Program-made: the position numbers and the translations under genes
Part shown: positions 1-6,091 of the stretch, piece by piece
Numbering within the stretch: the stretch's first letter is position 1
Layout: every line of letters starts with the position of its first letter
DNA from: Aquirufa sp.
GTDB lineage: Bacteria; Bacteroidota; Bacteroidia; Cytophagales; Spirosomataceae
Length of the DNA: 6,091 nt
Assembly: GCA_030833145.1 (NCBI GenBank)
Contig: JAURHT010000115.1
Location: 1-6,091 of the forward strand
Direction of reading: 5' to 3'
Notes under the pieces: generated by a model
Told to the model about the DNA's origin: nothing
What the model saw: only the letters and a program-made list of their open reading frames with translations
The model's database searches: none

Positions 1-97
1 ATTAGCGCAATGCAAACAACAAATTTAGCAGAATTTATCCTTTGTTTTTCGTAATTTGCAGGGATTTTTAACCTAAGTAAGATTTAATAAAAAGATT

Positions 98-715
98 ATG
101 AATAGAAACTTCTTTAAGGCACATCCTTGGCATGGCGTACAGATTGGGGACCAGATGCCTGAATTAGTGACCGCGTTTATTGAAATTGTTCCTACAGACA
201 CGGTAAAATACGAAATTGACAAGCAAACGGGATATCTGAAGATTGATCGTCCGCAGAAATTTTCGAATATTGTGCCTGCTTTATATGGCTTTTTGCCACA
301 AACATATTGTTCAGATGGTATCGCGGAATTAGCGCGTAAGTATTCTGGCAAGGATATTGAGAGAGGGGATGGCGATCCATTGGATATTTTAGTGCTTTCT
401 GAGCGTGCGATTACGCATGGAGATATTTTATGTCAAGCGATTCCCATTGGTGGAATTCGCATGATTGACAAGGGTGAGGCGGATGATAAAATCATCGCTG
501 TGTTGAAAGATGATCCTATTTATGGCAAATGGAAAGATATTGCGGATGCGCCTAAGGACATTGTCGAGCGTTTGAGACACTATTTCTGGACCTATAAAAT
601 GTTGCCAGGAGAAACTACCTCAAATGCGGTAGATATTGATGATATTTATGGTCGCGAGGTGGCGTTCGAAGTAATTCGTCAGGCACGCGAGGATTACCGT
701 AAAAACTTTGGTTAG
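98..715 (+). CDS. ppa: Inorganic pyrophosphatase, family I (soluble)
   Basis: Hydrolyses pyrophosphate to two phosphates in the cytosol with Mg2+, pulling nucleic-acid, aminoacyl-tRNA and acyl-adenylate reactions forward. The 205-residue protein carries the family I signature GDGDPLDILVLS (90-101). By comparison with the E. coli enzyme the active-site set is complete: E29, K37, E39, R51, Y63, D91, D93, D96, D124, D129, K131, Y166 and K167. It is about 30 residues longer than the E. coli protein (175). The extra length is an HPWHG-containing N-terminus and an insert at about 69-89 between YGFLP and the signature. From memory, chlamydial and other Bacteroidota enzymes share this form. The ATG at 98 has an A-rich leader (taataaaaagatt) and no Shine-Dalgarno sequence. 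The gene heads a tight run, with sppA starting 22 bases after its stop. Family assignment is very secure; operon membership is inferred from spacing. Confidence 0.97.
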   Translation: MNRNFFKAHPWHGVQIGDQMPELVTAFIEIVPTDTVKYEIDKQTGYLKIDRPQKFSNIVPALYGFLPQTYCSDGIAELARKYSGKDIERGDGDPLDILVLSERAITHGDILCQAIPIGGIRMIDKGEADDKIIAVLKDDPIYGKWKDIADAPKDIVERLRHYFWTYKMLPGETTSNAVDIDDIYGREVAFEVIRQAREDYRKNFG

Positions 716-737
716 TAAACCTTAATATAAATAAGCT

Positions 738-2507
738 ATGTGGCAATTTGTCAAGTATTCGTTAGCGACTGTTGTAGGACTTTTTCTTTTTGCAATCGTC
801 TCTTTATTGCTTTTGGCTGGTGTAGGTGCCGCCATCGGTAGTTCAGATGAGGTGTATGATTTGAAAGATAATTCAGTTTTAAAACTGGATTTGAATCGCC
901 CAATTGTAGAAAATGCAACGACGGAGGATAATCCATTCGCAGCTCTTACGGATTTGTATTTTGCACCGCCAGAAAATTTGGGATTAATTCAGGTTTTGTC
1001 AGCTTTAGAGCGGGCTAAAGTTGATCCCAAAATCAAGGGTATTTACTTAGATGCTAGTTTTCCGATCGCAGGATATGCGCAATTATCTGAAATACGGGAG
1101 GCGATTCAGAAGTTCCAAAAGTCTGGTAAATTTGTCTATGCTTATGCGAATTCATATACAGAAAAAGGATATTACATCTCATCTGTGGCAGATAAGACCT
1201 ATTTAAATCCGAATGGTTTATTGGATTTTAATGGCATTAGCGTTCAATACACCTTCTACAAGAAGGCCTTGGATAAATTAGAAATTGAACCTCTAGTGTT
1301 CCGCGTAGGGACCTATAAATCAGCCGTTGAGCCATTCATTCGCGAAGATATGAGCGAAGAAAACAAGGCGCAGACGTCCTCATTCTTGCAATCAATTAAC
1401 ACGTACGTGTTTGATAAAATTGCGCGTTCTAAAAATATTCCGGTTCGTAAATTAGATCAAATTGCCGATAGCTTGCAGGCTTTTGAGCCTTCTAATGCGG
1501 AGAAATTAGGAATGGTGAAGCAAGGATATTGGGATGAGTTTGAGGCTTTAATGAAGAAAGCTTCGGGTGAGAAAGAGAAAGTGATTTATGTGTCGATAAA
1601 TAATTATTTGAAGGCAAAAAATCCGATTGATGAGGTAGAAGGAAAGGATCGTATTGCGGTTTTAGTGGCCGAGGGAGAGATTTCCGGAACGAGAGCTTCA
1701 GAGGGAAATATTGGTTCTGATGATTTCGTAAAAGAATTGAAGAAATTACGCGAGAGTAAATCAGTCAAAGCGATTGTGCTTCGCATTGATTCTCCGGGTG
1801 GTTCTTCTTTAGCGTCTGATATCATGTGGCGCGAGATTGAATTGACCAAGAAGGTGAAGCCGATTATCTCGTCTATGTCGAATTATGCAGCTTCTGGCGG
1901 CTATTACATGGCGATGGGAACGGATGTGATTGTGGCACAACCGACGACAATAACAGGTTCGATTGGTATTTTTGCGGCGTGGTTCAATGTGGATAATTTC
2001 CTGAAAAATACCTTGGGTATCACACAGGATCACGTGAACACACACGCGAATTCGAATTTTATGAATTCGGCAGGGGCCTTGACCGATTTCCAAAAATCAG
2101 TTGTCCAAAATTCGGTGAACAAGGGCTATCTATCCTTTACAACAAAAGCAGCAGCTGGTCGTAAGATGACCCTACAGCGTTTACAATCGTTAGCGGGTGG
2201 ACGTGTTTGGACAGGTGCACAAGCAAAGCAAGTTGGCTTGGTAGATGAATTAGGTGGTTTGGATAAGGCCATTGAAATTGCGGCTGCTAAGGTGAAATTG
2301 AAGCCGGGTACTTATAAAGTGTCCGTTTATCCGAAGGCGAAATCATTCGTAGACGAGTTGTTGAATTCAGCGACTTCTGAAACATCGCTTTCAGAGCGAT
2401 TGCTAGCTAAAAATATCCCTTGGGCTTCGTCTGTTTTAGAGGTGAACCGTTGGAAAAAGAGAGAAGGCTTCTTAGCAATGATGCCTTATTTAATGGAATT
2501 TGAATAG
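738..2507 (+). CDS. sppA: Signal peptide peptidase SppA, 67K type (S49 serine protease)
   Basis: Membrane-bound protease that, in characterised relatives, degrades cleaved signal peptides and other membrane peptides using a Ser/Lys dyad. The 589-residue protein starts with one hydrophobic anchor (about 8-33) after a short charged N-terminus; the rest should lie outside the cytoplasmic membrane. Two tandem S49 domains follow, as in E. coli SppA (618 aa). The N-terminal domain (about 80-270) supplies the general-base lysine K194 in [10 protein letters not shown]. The C-terminal domain (about 304-530) has [10 protein letters not shown] (348-357), the nucleophile S386 in [15 protein letters not shown] (406-411) and [20 protein letters not shown] (488-507). 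Both dyad residues are present, so it should be active. The ATG at 738 lies 22 bases after the ppa stop behind an A/T-rich leader without Shine-Dalgarno. bioB starts 13 bases after its stop. A role in the actual clearance of signal peptides here is inference from the family. Confidence 0.96.
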   Translation: MWQFVKYSLATVVGLFLFAIVSLLLLAGVGAAIGSSDEVYDLKDNSVLKLDLNRPIVENATTEDNPFAALTDLYFAPPENLGLIQVLSALERAKVDPKIKGIYLDASFPIAGYAQLSEIREAIQKFQKSGKFVYAYANSYTEKGYYISSVADKTYLNPNGLLDFNGISVQYTFYKKALDKLEIEPLVFRVGTYKSAVEPFIREDMSEENKAQTSSFLQSINTYVFDKIARSKNIPVRKLDQIADSLQAFEPSNAEKLGMVKQGYWDEFEALMKKASGEKEKVIYVSINNYLKAKNPIDEVEGKDRIAVLVAEGEISGTRASEGNIGSDDFVKELKKLRESKSVKAIVLRIDSPGGSSLASDIMWREIELTKKVKPIISSMSNYAASGGYYMAMGTDVIVAQPTTITGSIGIFAAWFNVDNFLKNTLGITQDHVNTHANSNFMNSAGALTDFQKSVVQNSVNKGYLSFTTKAAAGRKMTLQRLQSLAGGRVWTGAQAKQVGLVDELGGLDKAIEIAAAKVKLKPGTYKVSVYPKAKSFVDELLNSATSETSLSERLLAKNIPWASSVLEVNRWKKREGFLAMMPYLMEFE

Positions 2508-2520
2508 AAATAAAGCTTAT

Positions 2521-3540
2521 ATGGTACGTAATAATTGGACTCGTGAAGAGGTAGAAAAAATATACAACCAACCCTTTTTGGATTTGGTCTATCAAGCTGC
2601 GACAGTACACCGCGAGAATTTTGACCCGAATGAGGTCCAAATCTCGACCTTGCTTTCCATCAAAACGGGTGGTTGTCCAGAGGATTGTTCTTATTGTTCG
2701 CAGGCAGCTCGCTACCACACGAACGTGAAAGTGCAAAAATTACTTCCTTACGAGGAGGTTATTCAGGCAGCTAATCGTGCAAAAGACAGTGGTAGCTCTC
2801 GTTTCTGTATGGGAGCGGCTTGGCGCGAGGTGCGTGATAACAAGGACTTTGACCGCGTGCTAGACATGGTGAAAGGCGTGAACTCGCTAGGTATGGAAGT
2901 TTGCTGTACGTTAGGGATGTTATCAAAAGAGCAAGCGCAGAAATTAAAGGATGCGGGTCTTTATGCCTACAACCACAATATCGATACGAGTGAGGAATAT
3001 TACGATGATGTTATCTCCACGCGTACCTACGATGATCGTTTAGAGACGCTAGGTAACGTACGTAAAGCAAAATTATCTGTTTGTTCAGGTGGAATCATTG
3101 GAATGGGTGAAAGTGCGGGAGATCGCATCGGAATGCTTTTGACGCTAGCGAATTTACCTGAGCACCCTGAATCAGTTCCAGTAAACAATCTAGTTCCAGT
3201 AGAGGGAACACCTTTTGAGAATCAAAAGACGGCATCTGTTTGGGATCTAGTACGTGTGATCGCAACAGCTAGAATTATGATGCCAAAGTCTGCGGTTCGT
3301 TTATCTGCCGGTCGTTTAGAATTAAACTACGAAGGTCAAGCATTCTGTTTTATGGCAGGAGCGAATTCGATTTTCTCTGGTGATGTCTTATTAACGACGC
3401 CTAACCCGGATACGAAATCAGATGCGGAATTATTCCAAATCTTGAGCATCAAGCCGAAGGAAGCCTTTAAAGATGCACGTAAATCAGGGATTGAATTTAA
3501 TCAGATTCCCAGTGCCCAAGGCTTAGAGCATAAGCACTAG
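2521..3540 (+). CDS. bioB: Biotin synthase (radical SAM)
   Basis: Inserts sulfur into dethiobiotin to make biotin, the last step of the pathway, in the cytosol. The protein is 339 residues (E. coli 346). The radical-SAM cysteines are C52, C56 and C59 ([11 protein letters not shown]), which bind the [4Fe-4S] cluster. The ligands of the auxiliary [2Fe-2S] cluster that donates sulfur are all present: C96, C128, C188 and R260. Other hallmarks are YNHNIDTS (150-157), GGIIGMGE (190-197), [10 protein letters not shown] (222-231) and FMAGANSIF (277-285). I chose the ATG at 2521, giving [10 protein letters not shown], which from memory matches Bacteroidota homologues. An in-frame TTG at 2500 would add seven residues and overlap sppA, but has no supporting signal. 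It is the last gene before the terminator at 3559. No other bio gene is in the window, so the rest of the pathway must be elsewhere or absent. Confidence 0.97.
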   Translation: MVRNNWTREEVEKIYNQPFLDLVYQAATVHRENFDPNEVQISTLLSIKTGGCPEDCSYCSQAARYHTNVKVQKLLPYEEVIQAANRAKDSGSSRFCMGAAWREVRDNKDFDRVLDMVKGVNSLGMEVCCTLGMLSKEQAQKLKDAGLYAYNHNIDTSEEYYDDVISTRTYDDRLETLGNVRKAKLSVCSGGIIGMGESAGDRIGMLLTLANLPEHPESVPVNNLVPVEGTPFENQKTASVWDLVRVIATARIMMPKSAVRLSAGRLELNYEGQAFCFMAGANSIFSGDVLLTTPNPDTKSDAELFQILSIKPKEAFKDARKSGIEFNQIPSAQGLEHKH

Positions 3541-3558
3541 TCTTTGCAAACTTAAATG

Positions 3559-3591
3559 AAGCGCTATTTCGAAAGAGGTAGCGCTTTTTTT
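3559..3591 (+). terminator. Intrinsic terminator of the ppa-sppA-bioB transcript
   Basis: The arms AAGCGCTATTTC (3559-3570) and GAGGTAGCGCTT (3575-3586) form a 12-pair stem with two G-U wobbles, capped by a GAAA tetraloop closed by C-G. A seven-T run (3585-3591) follows. It begins 18 bases after the bioB stop. On the other strand the two wobbles become A-C mismatches and no T-run follows, so it should act mainly on the plus-strand transcript. The acetyltransferase stop codon on the opposite strand falls in its T-run. Confidence 0.93.
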
Positions 3592-4021
3592 ATAGATTTT
3601 TTTGCATCCGGTAATGTTGGATTTCCCCGAATAGCAGATACGATTCCGCCACAATCGAATAGCCAATCGCCTCATAAAAGGGCACCGCATTTTCCCTCGC
3701 CTCTAAGACGATTTCGGTCCAGCCTTTTTGCTTAGCTTTCTCTTCTAAATAAGCCATAATGGCTTTCCCGATTCCCTTGCCCTGAGCCACAGTTGCTGTT
3801 GCGACACAACGTACCTGACCTTGCTTTTCTGCGGATTCATGCATGCGTGCAACTCCCAGAACTTCATCGTTTTCCACTGCGATGGCGTGAATGGCTTGAT
3901 CTTCATCTGCCAACACTTCTGAACCCAACGGTTGGTTCCAAGGCTCTCTTAATACGCTAAACCGCAAGGCGTAATAGGCTTTCCAGTCGGATTCGGTTTG
4001 GGGGGATTTTATTTCTAGCAT
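3590..4021 (-). CDS. GNAT-family N-acetyltransferase
   Basis: Transfers an acetyl group from acetyl-CoA to an amine; the substrate cannot be told from sequence. The 143-residue protein has the acetyl-CoA pyrophosphate-binding motif QGKGIG (80-85) after the beta-4 strand VRCVATATV. NAVPFYEAIGYSIVAES (111-127) is the typical GNAT C-terminal helix and strand. The N-terminal part (YYALRFSVLREPWNQP, 16-31) matches the start of GNAT domains. I chose the ATG at 4021, giving MLEIKSPQTE. A longer in-frame ATG at 4063 would translate the rny terminator hairpin as MAPPCGWRHFFCYA, which is implausible. There is no Shine-Dalgarno. The start lies only 8 bases past the U-run of that terminator, so the promoter is unclear and the gene may depend on read-through. 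It converges on bioB. The GNAT fold is secure; no gene name is justified. Confidence 0.9.
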   Translation of the reverse strand: MLEIKSPQTESDWKAYYALRFSVLREPWNQPLGSEVLADEDQAIHAIAVENDEVLGVARMHESAEKQGQVRCVATATVAQGKGIGKAIMAYLEEKAKQKGWTEIVLEARENAVPFYEAIGYSIVAESYLLFGEIQHYRMQKNL

Positions 4022-4029
4022 AGCGTAGC

Positions 4030-4063
4030 AAAAAAAATGGCGCCACCCGCAGGGTGGCGCCAT
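4030..4063 (-). terminator. Intrinsic terminator of the zapA-rny transcript
   Basis: On the minus strand the arms ATGGCGCCACCC and GGGTGGCGCCAT (4052-4063 and 4037-4048) give a perfect 12-pair, very GC-rich stem with a three-base loop. Eight T follow at once (4030-4037; the last of these also closes the stem). It begins 20 bases after the rny stop codon. On the plus strand the hairpin is followed by AAATATAC, not a T-run, so it is directional. The acetyltransferase start codon follows after 8 bases. Confidence 0.95.
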
Positions 4064-4083
4064 AAATATACTCGATTTCGATC

Positions 4084-5667
4084 CTATTTTGCAAAGTTCA
4101 CGGCGCGCATTTCGCGAATCACCGTTACTTTGATTTGACCAGGATACTGCATCTCTTTCTCGATTTTTTGAGAAATGTCAAATGATAAGTTAGACGCTTT
4201 TTCATCGCTTACATTCTCTGAATCGACCATGATACGAAGCTCTCGACCCGCTTGAATAGCATAGCACTTCTGAACGCCATCGAATGAGGTTGCTAATGTT
4301 TCTAAGTCACGAAGACGCTTCATGTACGACTCCATCATCTCGCGACGTGCACCTGGACGAGATCCAGAGATCGCATCACACACCTGAATGATAGGGGAGA
4401 TCATGGAAGTCATCTCGCATTCGTCGTGGTGAGCTCCGATCGCGTTACATACTTCTGGATGCTCTTTGTATTTCTGAGCCAATTCCATCCCTAGCAATGC
4501 GTGAGGAAGTTCTGGTTCTTCATGCCAAACTTTACCAATATCGTGCAATAGACCCGCACGCTTCGCTAGTTTCGCATTTAATCCTAATTCAGCGGCCATC
4601 GTTGCACAAAGCTTCGCAACTTCGCGCGAGTGTTGCAATAGGTTTTGGCCATAAGATGAACGGAAACGCATACGTCCTACCATCTTAATCAATTCTGGGT
4701 GTAATCCGTGAATACCTAAATCAATTACGGTCTTCTCACCTATTTCGATGATCTCATCGTCAATGTTCTTACGTGTCTTGTTCACGACCTCTTCAATACG
4801 AGCGGGGTGAATACGACCATCTTGTACCAAACGGTGCAATGACAAACGAGCAATCTCACGACGAACTGGATCGAAACCTGAAATGATAATCGCCTCCGGG
4901 GTATCATCTACGATGAATTCTACTCCCGTTGCCGCTTCAAGCGCCCGAATGTTACGTCCCTCACGACCAATAATTTTACCCTTGATATCGTCTGATTCAA
5001 TATTGAAAACAGATACGCAGTTTTCGATTGCATTTTCAGCTGCCGTACGTTGAATTGTTTCAATCACGACTTTCTTCGCTTCTTTCGTAGCGGTTAATTT
5101 CGCTTCTTCGATCGCTTGTTTCACTAAAGAACTCGCTTTCGATTCTGCCTCAGCCTTCAAGGCATCCATAATTTGTTGACGTGCTTCGTCAGCAGAAAGA
5201 CCTGCAATTTTCTCTAATTGGCTGATCTGATTCGCTAGCATCGCTTCCGCTTCTTCGCGTTTCTTTTCTACGTCTTCTAGCTTCTTGCGGAAGTTCTCTT
5301 CCTTCGCTTGAACGCTTTGTTTCGCGGAATGTAGTTCTTGTTCTGCGGTGCGTTGTTGCTCCGCTTGTTGCGCTAAAAAGCGCTCTTTTTCACGTAGTTT
5401 TTGTTCGTTTTCTAACAGAATTCCTTTCTTGTTTTGGGACTCTTCTTCGAACTCAGCGCGAAGACGTAAGAAGTTTTCCTTCGCTTCTAGCATACGGTCT
5501 TTCTTGATGTTTTCTGCAGTGATTTCTGCATTTTTTAGGATGTCTTCCGCTTTGCGTTGGGCATCCCCTTCGATGTTTTTATTTACTTTCGAGTAGAATA
5601 CTTTTCCGGCAAATAACCCTCCAGCCGCAGCAATGAGAGGGATAATAAAGGTTAATATAGTTGACAT
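4084..5667 (-). CDS. rny: Ribonuclease Y (membrane-anchored endoribonuclease)
   Basis: Endoribonuclease that starts mRNA decay and processing at the inner face of the membrane. The 527-residue protein has the standard RNase Y layout and length (B. subtilis 520). An N-terminal membrane segment (about 4-25, [20 protein letters not shown]) is followed by a long charged coiled coil (about 30-200). The KH RNA-binding domain has its GREG loop at 234-237 ([17 protein letters not shown]). The HD domain has H346, the H375-D376 pair in GLLHDIGK, H413-H414 in GAHHDE and D431 as metal ligands. A conserved C-terminal domain ends at about 527. All catalytic positions are intact. The ATG at 5667 places the anchor at the N-terminus; there is no Shine-Dalgarno. 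The gene starts 57 bases after zapA with no convincing promoter between, so co-transcription is likely. The hairpin at 4030-4063 ends the transcript. Confidence 0.97.
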   Translation of the reverse strand: MSTILTFIIPLIAAAGGLFAGKVFYSKVNKNIEGDAQRKAEDILKNAEITAENIKKDRMLEAKENFLRLRAEFEEESQNKKGILLENEQKLREKERFLAQQAEQQRTAEQELHSAKQSVQAKEENFRKKLEDVEKKREEAEAMLANQISQLEKIAGLSADEARQQIMDALKAEAESKASSLVKQAIEEAKLTATKEAKKVVIETIQRTAAENAIENCVSVFNIESDDIKGKIIGREGRNIRALEAATGVEFIVDDTPEAIIISGFDPVRREIARLSLHRLVQDGRIHPARIEEVVNKTRKNIDDEIIEIGEKTVIDLGIHGLHPELIKMVGRMRFRSSYGQNLLQHSREVAKLCATMAAELGLNAKLAKRAGLLHDIGKVWHEEPELPHALLGMELAQKYKEHPEVCNAIGAHHDECEMTSMISPIIQVCDAISGSRPGARREMMESYMKRLRDLETLATSFDGVQKCYAIQAGRELRIMVDSENVSDEKASNLSFDISQKIEKEMQYPGQIKVTVIREMRAVNFAK

Positions 5668-5724
5668 ATAGAACGAATGTGTGTTTATACATTAGTCCCC
5701 GGAAAAATCGAAAGAAAAGGAAAA

Positions 5725-6015
5725 TTATACTGTGAACTCAGCCGCAAGAGATAACAATTCATTGTTTTCTTCCAAAACGTCGTCCTGGAGTGAATTGTGT
5801 TCTGCGTCAAATTTCAAACCACACATGGCTAAATCGAGTGCCACCATCGCCATCACGGCTGCGGGATCTGAACTATTTGTTTCTCGTTCGTAATAACGAA
5901 CCAGTTTGTTCACTAATGATGCTGCATTTCGTACGTAAGCCTCCTCACTTGGACTAACCTTTAAGGCGATACTTTGTATGCCTACCAGTAGATTACAAGG
6001 GATTTTAGGATTCAT
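5725..6015 (-). CDS. zapA: Cell division protein ZapA
   Basis: ZapA binds FtsZ and promotes bundling of its filaments at the division ring in the cytosol. The 96-residue protein fits the family's usual size (about 85-110). A short globular head (about 6-40) contains EEAYVRNAASLVN (24-36), the family's typical stretch. A long helix (about 50-92) carries MVALDLA (57-63) and a heptad-like, acidic C-terminal part (LQDDVLEENNELLSLAAEF), the coiled-coil dimerisation and tetramerisation region. The ATG at 6015 overlaps the stop of the upstream gene as ATGA, which suggests translational coupling and fixes the start. No Shine-Dalgarno is visible. rny lies 57 bases downstream on the same strand. In Bacillus, zapA follows pheT; from memory, Bacteroidota often have pheT, a small coiled-coil gene, zapA and rny in order, so pheT may lie just beyond the window. 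Confidence 0.92.
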   Translation of the reverse strand: MNPKIPCNLLVGIQSIALKVSPSEEAYVRNAASLVNKLVRYYERETNSSDPAAVMAMVALDLAMCGLKFDAEHNSLQDDVLEENNELLSLAAEFTV

Positions 6016-6091
6016 GGATTGCGTAATTGGTCAATGCAATGATCTATTTTTGTAATATATTCTTCTAACTTTTGTTTCAACTCAGCGGTGG
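6012..6091 (-). CDS. 3' end of a small coiled-coil-like protein upstream of zapA (partial)
   Basis: Only the last 25 codons are inside the window; the 5' part is cut off by the window edge. The visible C-terminus reads TAELKQKLEEYITKIDHC followed by IDQLRNP and a TGA at 6012-6014. Leucine, isoleucine and tyrosine recur at roughly heptad spacing among Lys, Glu and Gln, so this end is probably a helix or coiled coil. The other two minus-strand frames have early stops here. The stop overlaps the zapA ATG by four bases (ATGA), so the two are very likely co-translated. From memory, many Bacteroidota have a roughly 100-residue coiled-coil protein at this place, and it could be a ZapA partner comparable to ZapB. 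That role is inference and cannot be judged from 25 residues. Confidence 0.75.
   Translation of the reverse strand, partial: TAELKQKLEEYITKIDHCIDQLRNP

Noticed and set aside
31..60. Possible Bacteroidota promoter (TAnnTTTG) upstream of ppa
   Set aside because: Two TTTG elements are present (41-44 and 55-58), but the TA lies one base off in each case (spacers of three and one instead of two), and neither has a TTG at the expected distance upstream. Not strong enough to annotate.
2048..2071. Repeated GAATTC sites in sppA
   Set aside because: They fall on ordinary codons of the peptidase domain (residues around SNFMNSAG); no regulatory meaning is evident.
1809..2093. Minus-strand open frames inside sppA, including a His/Arg-rich one of 94 codons
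   Set aside because: They lie opposite a well-conserved S49 domain and their composition is a mirror of its codons; no recognisable domain.
2384..2400. Small hairpin (ATCGCT / AGCGAT) near the end of sppA
   Set aside because: Six-pair stem inside conserved reading frame with no following T-run, so not a terminator; likely chance.
4022..4063. N-terminal extension of the acetyltransferase to the ATG at 4063
   Set aside because: The extra 14 codons are made of the rny terminator hairpin and its U-run; the GNAT domain is complete from the ATG at 4021.
5348..5596. Plus-strand open frame rich in Ser, Phe and Arg opposite rny
   Set aside because: It is the antisense of the Glu/Lys-rich coiled coil of RNase Y, which yields Ser/Phe/Arg-rich shadows.
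5668..5724. Possible promoter or small RNA (such as 6S RNA, found near zapA in Proteobacteria) between zapA and rny
   Set aside because: The gap is only 57 bases, has no TAnnTTTG and no stable hairpin, and is far too short for 6S RNA.

Overview
The window is ordinary chromosomal housekeeping DNA from a member of the Bacteroidota. I infer order Cytophagales or a relative, from protein family flavour only. Three things point to Bacteroidota. Every start codon lacks a Shine-Dalgarno sequence and the plus-strand starts have A-rich leaders. The inorganic pyrophosphatase is of a long form with an insert. A small coiled-coil gene, zapA and rny run together. Base composition looks like low-to-mid 40s %GC by eye. 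I see no mobile element, CRISPR array, tRNA, rRNA or phage gene.

Plus-strand block (98-3591): ppa (family I inorganic pyrophosphatase), sppA (membrane-anchored double-domain S49 peptidase) and bioB (biotin synthase) are packed with gaps of 22 and 13 bases. They end at a strong intrinsic terminator at 3559-3591, so they are very likely one transcript. All three proteins keep their catalytic or cofactor residues. I see no obvious functional link between them. The promoter is either in the first 97 bases, where I find no convincing consensus, or further upstream.

Minus-strand block (read from 6091 down to 3590): it opens with the 3' end of a small, charged, helical protein. Its stop codon overlaps the zapA start in an ATGA. 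zapA (FtsZ-ring associated protein) follows, then rny (membrane-anchored RNase Y) after a 57-base gap. A very stable hairpin with eight U (4030-4063) ends that transcript. A GNAT acetyltransferase gene begins only 8 bases beyond the U-run. It converges on bioB and its stop codon lies in the U-tract of the bioB terminator.

Taken together, one operon carries central metabolism, envelope proteolysis and cofactor synthesis, and the other carries cell division and mRNA turnover. No new system is evident. The points worth a second look are the truncated coiled-coil gene coupled to zapA, the acetyltransferase placed directly behind a terminator, and the insert in the pyrophosphatase. No stretch longer than 300 bases lacks a gene.
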